In this document: positions 38,941 through 41,000 of the stretch, piece by piece
Numbering within the stretch: the stretch's first letter is position 1
How the letters are laid out: each line of letters starts with the position of its first letter
Assembly (NCBI GenBank): GCA_009760855.2
Contig: WPIO01000013.1
Coordinates: 3,846,501 to 3,887,500 of the forward strand
DNA length: 41,000 nt
DNA from: Cristatella mucedo
Taxonomy: Eukaryota; Bryozoa; Phylactolaemata; Cristatellidae
Reading direction: 5' to 3'
Notes under the pieces: model-generated
Told to the model about the DNA's origin: nothing
Databases searched by the model: none
The model's input: only the letters and a program-made list of their open reading frames with translations
Made by a program: the position numbers and the translations under genes

Positions 38941-39530
38941 CACAATATACAATGGCCATTTTGAAAACTTATTATGAGGGGCTCGATCAATTTTTTGGCG
39001 GCCATAGTATTTCTATAATCCGATTTCATTAGGAGGACCAAAATTCCATGATATTAATATGGCTACGAGTAGGCAGCACGAAAGCACGCGCTTGGCTGGT
39101 GATTTCTAACCGACCAGCCACAGCGCCTGAGCCGAGTCGGCGTGGCTCGTCGCATGACCTTTGAGTAGTCCGACTGTATTCGCGAGTACCGCAGGCTATA
39201 CGCAGAAGGCACCAAATCCTATTCAAAGGAAATCGGGATTGCTAACGTTTGACGTTTTGACGGTGGTCCAAGTTTGACAGTGGAACAAAAGTGCACCCTA
39301 ATCCGCTGCATTCTCCTGTGGGTACCGCGGTCACTTGGAAAGTCGAGCTGCTCCTTTTGTTGGCTAATGCCAGGCAGGTGCAGCTCGTGCCGATCGCCGC
39401 CGCATTCCGAAGCGCTCTCCCGCTGCCAGTGCAAAGACCGGAACGAGAGAACTGGTACGGCAAAGAGCGAGTACCTGCTTACGGTGCATCCGCGCTGACA
39501 GTGAGCGCTCTGTCACTTGGAGGCGCTGCA

Positions 39531-39534
<4 letters not shown>

Positions 39535-39614
<80 letters not shown>
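39535..39614 (+). repeat. (GA)40 microsatellite
   Basis: Forty uninterrupted GA units. ORFs reading RERERE or SLSLSL across it are artefacts. Confidence 0.97.
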
Positions 39615-39616
<2 letters not shown>

Positions 39617-39867
39617 AGTGGACACCAGCGACCGGATGCAGCCCAGCATTGAAGTGCAGCTGGCGGACATCCAAATGCATCCGGAATTCGAACCGGTAAA
39701 AGGCTGCGTTTGGGATGCTGGGCACTCGGGATGACGAATGTGAAAAAAAGGTTCGGCGAGGAAAGATACGCCAAGCAGCGGTCCACTATTCTGCTTGCTA
39801 GTCTTTCGGCGCGTCAAATGATATAGAAAGTTATCAGCGCACCAAGCTGGTGCGACACTTGGCACTG

Positions 39868-40300
39868 CATTCAAATGCAAGTCAAGGCCCGCCACGGCTT
39901 GGCTTCTTCGTACCTAGCTGAACTGCTGCATCAGTTTCAGCCTGTTCGTGCCCTTAGGTCCTGTGTGGAAAATAAATTAACTGTTCCATTCCTCCGCTTA
40001 AAGACGGTTGATGACAGAAGCTTTAGCTCTACAGGTCCTAGACTGTGGAACTCGCTTCCACAATTCTTACGCAACGACAATTCCTCTCCTACTGCCGACT
40101 ATGGCTCATCTTTTTCAGCGATCCTGAGCTGCTACTTCCATGCTACTCACTACCTCAACTGCTCTCCTGACTCTGCTATGCTTCCCACTTTCTCTTTGTT
40201 GCGTGTGACGAAGTCTGTTGGCTACCGAATGCGTACCGAAAGCCGCTTAGGCTGTGAGTGCGCTATACAAAACTCTCCTGCTATAAAAAACTCTCCTAAA
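39868..40300 (+). mobile_element. LINE-B ORF2 C-terminal part and 3' end
   Basis: The open frame reads KARHGLASSYLAELLHQFQP, RLKTVDDRSFSSTGPRLWNS and LLRVTKSVGYR, then LGCECAIQNS. This is the C-terminus of a CR1/L2-like ORF2 and differs from LINE-A. The 3' end has CGCTTAGGCTGTGAGTGCGC and TATACAAAAC instead of the CCTAGAAAGAG tail. Confidence 0.8.
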
Positions 40301-40459
40301 AAACACCCACATGGTCTTTATGACTTAGTGGTGTTACAGACGGAGATACATTACATTACAAGTGCACTATAAAAGATAAGAGGAATGAGTTTTGCTGCTT
40401 TCAGCTTGAAAACAGAATGATCTTTGATTCGATTCGATCTGCTGTTCTCACTTGTCCTC

Positions 40460-40490
40460 AGGATCCGGATCAGGATCAGGATCAGGATCT
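40460..40490 (+). repeat. (GGATCA)4 hexamer repeat
   Basis: GGATCCGGATCAGGATCAGG then ATCAGGATCT, about four to five units. Confidence 0.85.
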
Positions 40491-41000
40491 CCTTGTGTGT
40501 CAGAGAAAGACTTTTGCCGCGTATCTGTTCACCCGGAATCGCAGCTCTTTCCAGAAAAGGAGACACATGACACGCTTTCTTGGATTTAGAAAACCAAGGT
40601 TGCGGTCTTATCAAATATTAATCGTAGAGGTTCAATGTCCTTTTACGATAGTCCAGTCATAGACAAAGCGAGTAAGCATCACGTGACATCGTGCAGCAGT
40701 TTTAATTCTATACGAACACCCTTTGAATGGCACCCCGAGAGAACAGAACCTCCGTCAGCGCACCTTAAAAATCATCACGTCAGGCGAAGCGATAAGCAAG
40801 AAGAGCTGATGATTAACGATTCGTATCACGTGCTTGCACTTTGGCCGCTGCGGCTGCGGCCTTAATTGTGGCTAGGGATCGAATGTGTTCAATCACACGT
40901 CATCGCTCGTTCAGGCTCGTCAGCGGCTGCCGCTCGCTCTGTCCGCAGATGGACGAGCTTCCGATTTGCGAGCGTAACGTCTCGGCGACTAGCTGCGGAG
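40491..41000. other. No recognised feature
   Basis: No gene recognised. The last 100 bp are CpG-rich and might be the edge of another gene. Confidence 0.35.

Noticed and set aside
39274-39895. ORFs with RERERE or SLSLSL
   Set aside because: They are translations of the (GA)n tract.
1-41000. CRISPR array, operon or prokaryotic system
   Set aside because: The window is clearly eukaryotic; the repeats are microsatellites and retroelements with no regular spacer pattern.

Overview
The window is nuclear DNA from an invertebrate animal. The evidence is two interrupted genes with GT-AG introns, a metazoan-type nuclear receptor, a full protein disulfide isomerase (PDI), tRNA-derived SINEs, CR1/L2-like LINE fragments, a hAT transposon, pogo-like inverted-repeat elements and long microsatellites. 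I cannot name the species. A lophotrochozoan such as a flatworm or mollusc would fit, but that is a guess. All ORF reading and splice mapping was done by eye.

Layout. (1) 1-2509: old LINE and SINE pieces and a (CT)n tract, probably intron of the receptor gene. (2) 2510-11423, minus strand: five exons of a nuclear receptor. They cover the complete zinc-finger DNA-binding domain, a very long low-complexity hinge and the first part of the ligand-binding domain. The 5' end lies above 11.42 kb and was not found; the rest of the ligand-binding domain must lie below position 1. The 6.2-kb intron 3365-9570 is packed with nested LINE and SINE copies. (3) 11.5-28.2 kb: no gene I can defend. It holds SINEs, LINE pieces, a small MITE, a composite inverted-repeat element with a nested pogo-like element and two long (GGC)n tracts, and one unexplained ORF at 25.5 kb. 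(4) 28236-34044, minus strand: a seven-exon PDI gene in which every splice phase agrees, giving 516 residues. Introns 2, 3 and 5 carry long triplet repeats. (5) 34.0-41 kb: GC-rich upstream DNA with two strong hairpins, the best-preserved LINE fragment, a decayed hAT transposon inserted into a LINE tail, a (GA)40 tract and a second LINE family.

The two genes are not obviously related in function. The most interesting biology is: the PDI a' domain has CDPC instead of CGHC and also lacks the buried glutamate next to it; no KDEL-type tail is visible; a 20-bp tandem duplication copies the splice donor inside the receptor's ligand-binding domain; and a tRNA-headed SINE shares its 3' tail with the dominant LINE family, which suggests a LINE/SINE partnership.
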